A DNA stretch of 13,192 bases from Spirochaetales bacterium (GTDB lineage: Bacteria; Spirochaetota; Spirochaetia; Sphaerochaetales; Sphaerochaetaceae): contig JAAZJI010000086.1 in NCBI GenBank assembly GCA_012800465.1, positions 1 to 13,192 on the forward strand, in the 5' to 3' direction. The notes under the pieces were generated by a model. The model was not told where the DNA came from. It made no database searches and saw only the letters and a list, made by a program, of their open reading frames with translations. Both the position numbers and the translations under genes were made by a program. This document shows positions 12,607 through 13,192 of this stretch, piece after piece (the stretch's first letter is position 1; every line of letters begins with the position of its first letter).

Positions 12607-13192
12607 CGGTTTCCTTGTTTCCCTGGTAGAGCAGCGCGTACTCGGCCTCCTCATGCCTTCGCCCGGCCCGGCCGGCAAGAAGCGCCAACACGCGCTGAAG
12701 CTCGATTGTATCACTCTTTTCTTTTCTGAGGGAGATGAACCACGCATCGGCGATCGAAGGATCCAATCCCGGAGGAACCAGCTCCAGGGCGAGGTCGATT
12801 TGTTCGTCGAGCGAAAGGCCCTCCAGATGGGCTGACAGAGCTGCGGGGTCGACCTCGGAGGCGATGAGGAACTTCGCCTCTTCATAGGGTGAGGCGGTCC
12901 CCCGGATCGCTTCTGAAAAGAGGGTCTTTGCTTCCTGCGTCCTGCCCGTGTTCAGAAGCGCCCGGTAATACCCTTTCGCCGAATCGACCGTCAGGCGATT
13001 CCGCTCGGCAAGAATCTCCGCCTGGGTGATGAGGAAAGCCCAATCCCGGTTTTTCAAAGCGAGGTCGATGCTCAGCTCCTGATGCTTCTGACGGGAAGGC
13101 GGGGTCAACGCGGCGTAGAGCCTGATCGTCTCCAAGGCTTTCGCCGACTCGCCGAGACGATCGAGCGCTCGAGAGCGGTAGACGAGGAGCTC
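12599..13192 (-). CDS. Helical-repeat (TPR-like) protein, C-terminal part (enters from the right edge)
   Basis: The frame is open to the right edge, so only the last 197 residues are seen and the start lies outside. The sequence is a run of amphipathic helix pairs with TPR-like spacing (LVYRSRALDRLGESAKALETI, YYRALLNTGRTQEAKTLFSEAI, EEAEYALLYQG). I cannot assign a function. The stop codon overlaps the start of the radical SAM gene by 8 bp, so the two are probably co-transcribed and translationally coupled. A TTG at 13135 could be read as a start, but the repeat pattern continues upstream of it without a break. Confidence 0.75.
   Translation of the reverse strand, partial: ELLVYRSRALDRLGESAKALETIRLYAALTPPSRQKHQELSIDLALKNRDWAFLITQAEILAERNRLTVDSAKGYYRALLNTGRTQEAKTLFSEAIRGTASPYEEAKFLIASEVDPAALSAHLEGLSLDEQIDLALELVPPGLDPSIADAWFISLRKEKSDTIELQRVLALLAGRAGRRHEEAEYALLYQGNKETDE

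Noticed and set aside
10732..12729. 665-codon open frame antisense to the radical SAM gene
   Set aside because: It lies wholly opposite a gene with clear motifs and shows no domain of its own. Long antisense frames are expected from the codon bias of GC-rich genes.
12607..12885. 93-residue N-terminal extension of the radical SAM protein
   Set aside because: It lies over the upstream TPR-like gene in another frame and is Ser/Arg/Pro-rich. The ATG at 12606 has a Shine-Dalgarno sequence and matches the family start.
12599..13135. TTG start at 13135 making the right-edge protein complete
   Set aside because: The same frame stays open with TPR-like sequence to the window edge, so the gene is cut by the window and not complete.
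1..13192. tRNA, rRNA, CRISPR, insertion sequence, prophage, toxin-antitoxin or defence genes
   Set aside because: I looked for repeats with spacers, transposase motifs, cloverleaf-like arms and paired small genes and saw none. All sizeable sequence is accounted for by housekeeping genes.

Overview
This 13.2-kb window is a GC-rich stretch (by eye in the upper 50s percent) of a bacterial chromosome. It is packed with housekeeping genes and has very short gaps. Protein features point to a spirochaete, perhaps near the Sphaerochaeta/Treponema side: an acidic-tailed ScpA, a cmk-rpsA pair, a six-domain S1 ending in an acidic tail, a lipoprotein with a loose LLGC lipobox, and a TPR/membrane-anchor protein. 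This assignment is inference from protein style. I see no rRNA, tRNA, CRISPR array, insertion sequence or prophage gene, and no clearly novel multi-gene system.

Left edge (1-550): the 5' part of uxuA (mannonate dehydratase) runs leftward out of the window. It is divergent from the main rightward block. The 149-bp divergent gap holds a promoter candidate for each side and two abutting palindromes on the uxuA promoter.

Main rightward block (551-8903): rpe, dtd, recA, scpA, scpB, rluB, cmk, rpsA, a membrane-anchored TPR protein and a lipoprotein. Several neighbours overlap by 4 nt (GTGA or ATGA), which suggests translational coupling. The block joins a pentose-phosphate enzyme, D-aminoacyl-tRNA proofreading, recombination (RecA), chromosome organisation (the kleisin ScpA and its partner ScpB), 23S rRNA modification, CMP phosphorylation and ribosomal protein S1. 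A hairpin separates rpsA from the two envelope genes. recA has a promoter candidate of its own.

Switch region (8904-9386): a small YtrA-type GntR regulator is transcribed leftward, divergently from mazG. The short gap between them carries an 8-bp-arm inverted repeat that covers both putative -10 elements.

Right part (9387-13192): mazG (two-domain NTP pyrophosphohydrolase) converges on, and overlaps by 17 bp, a leftward gene for a radical SAM protein fused to a DUF2344-type domain. Upstream of that gene, overlapping it by 8 bp, is the 3' part of a helical-repeat (TPR-like) protein that enters from the right edge.

The most notable non-coding signal is start-site architecture. rpe and mazG both have a -10-like hexamer ending exactly 7 nt before the ATG and no convincing Shine-Dalgarno sequence, which predicts leaderless mRNAs. 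gntR looks nearly leaderless. recA, uxuA, scpA, scpB, rluB, cmk and the lipoprotein gene have usable Shine-Dalgarno sequences.
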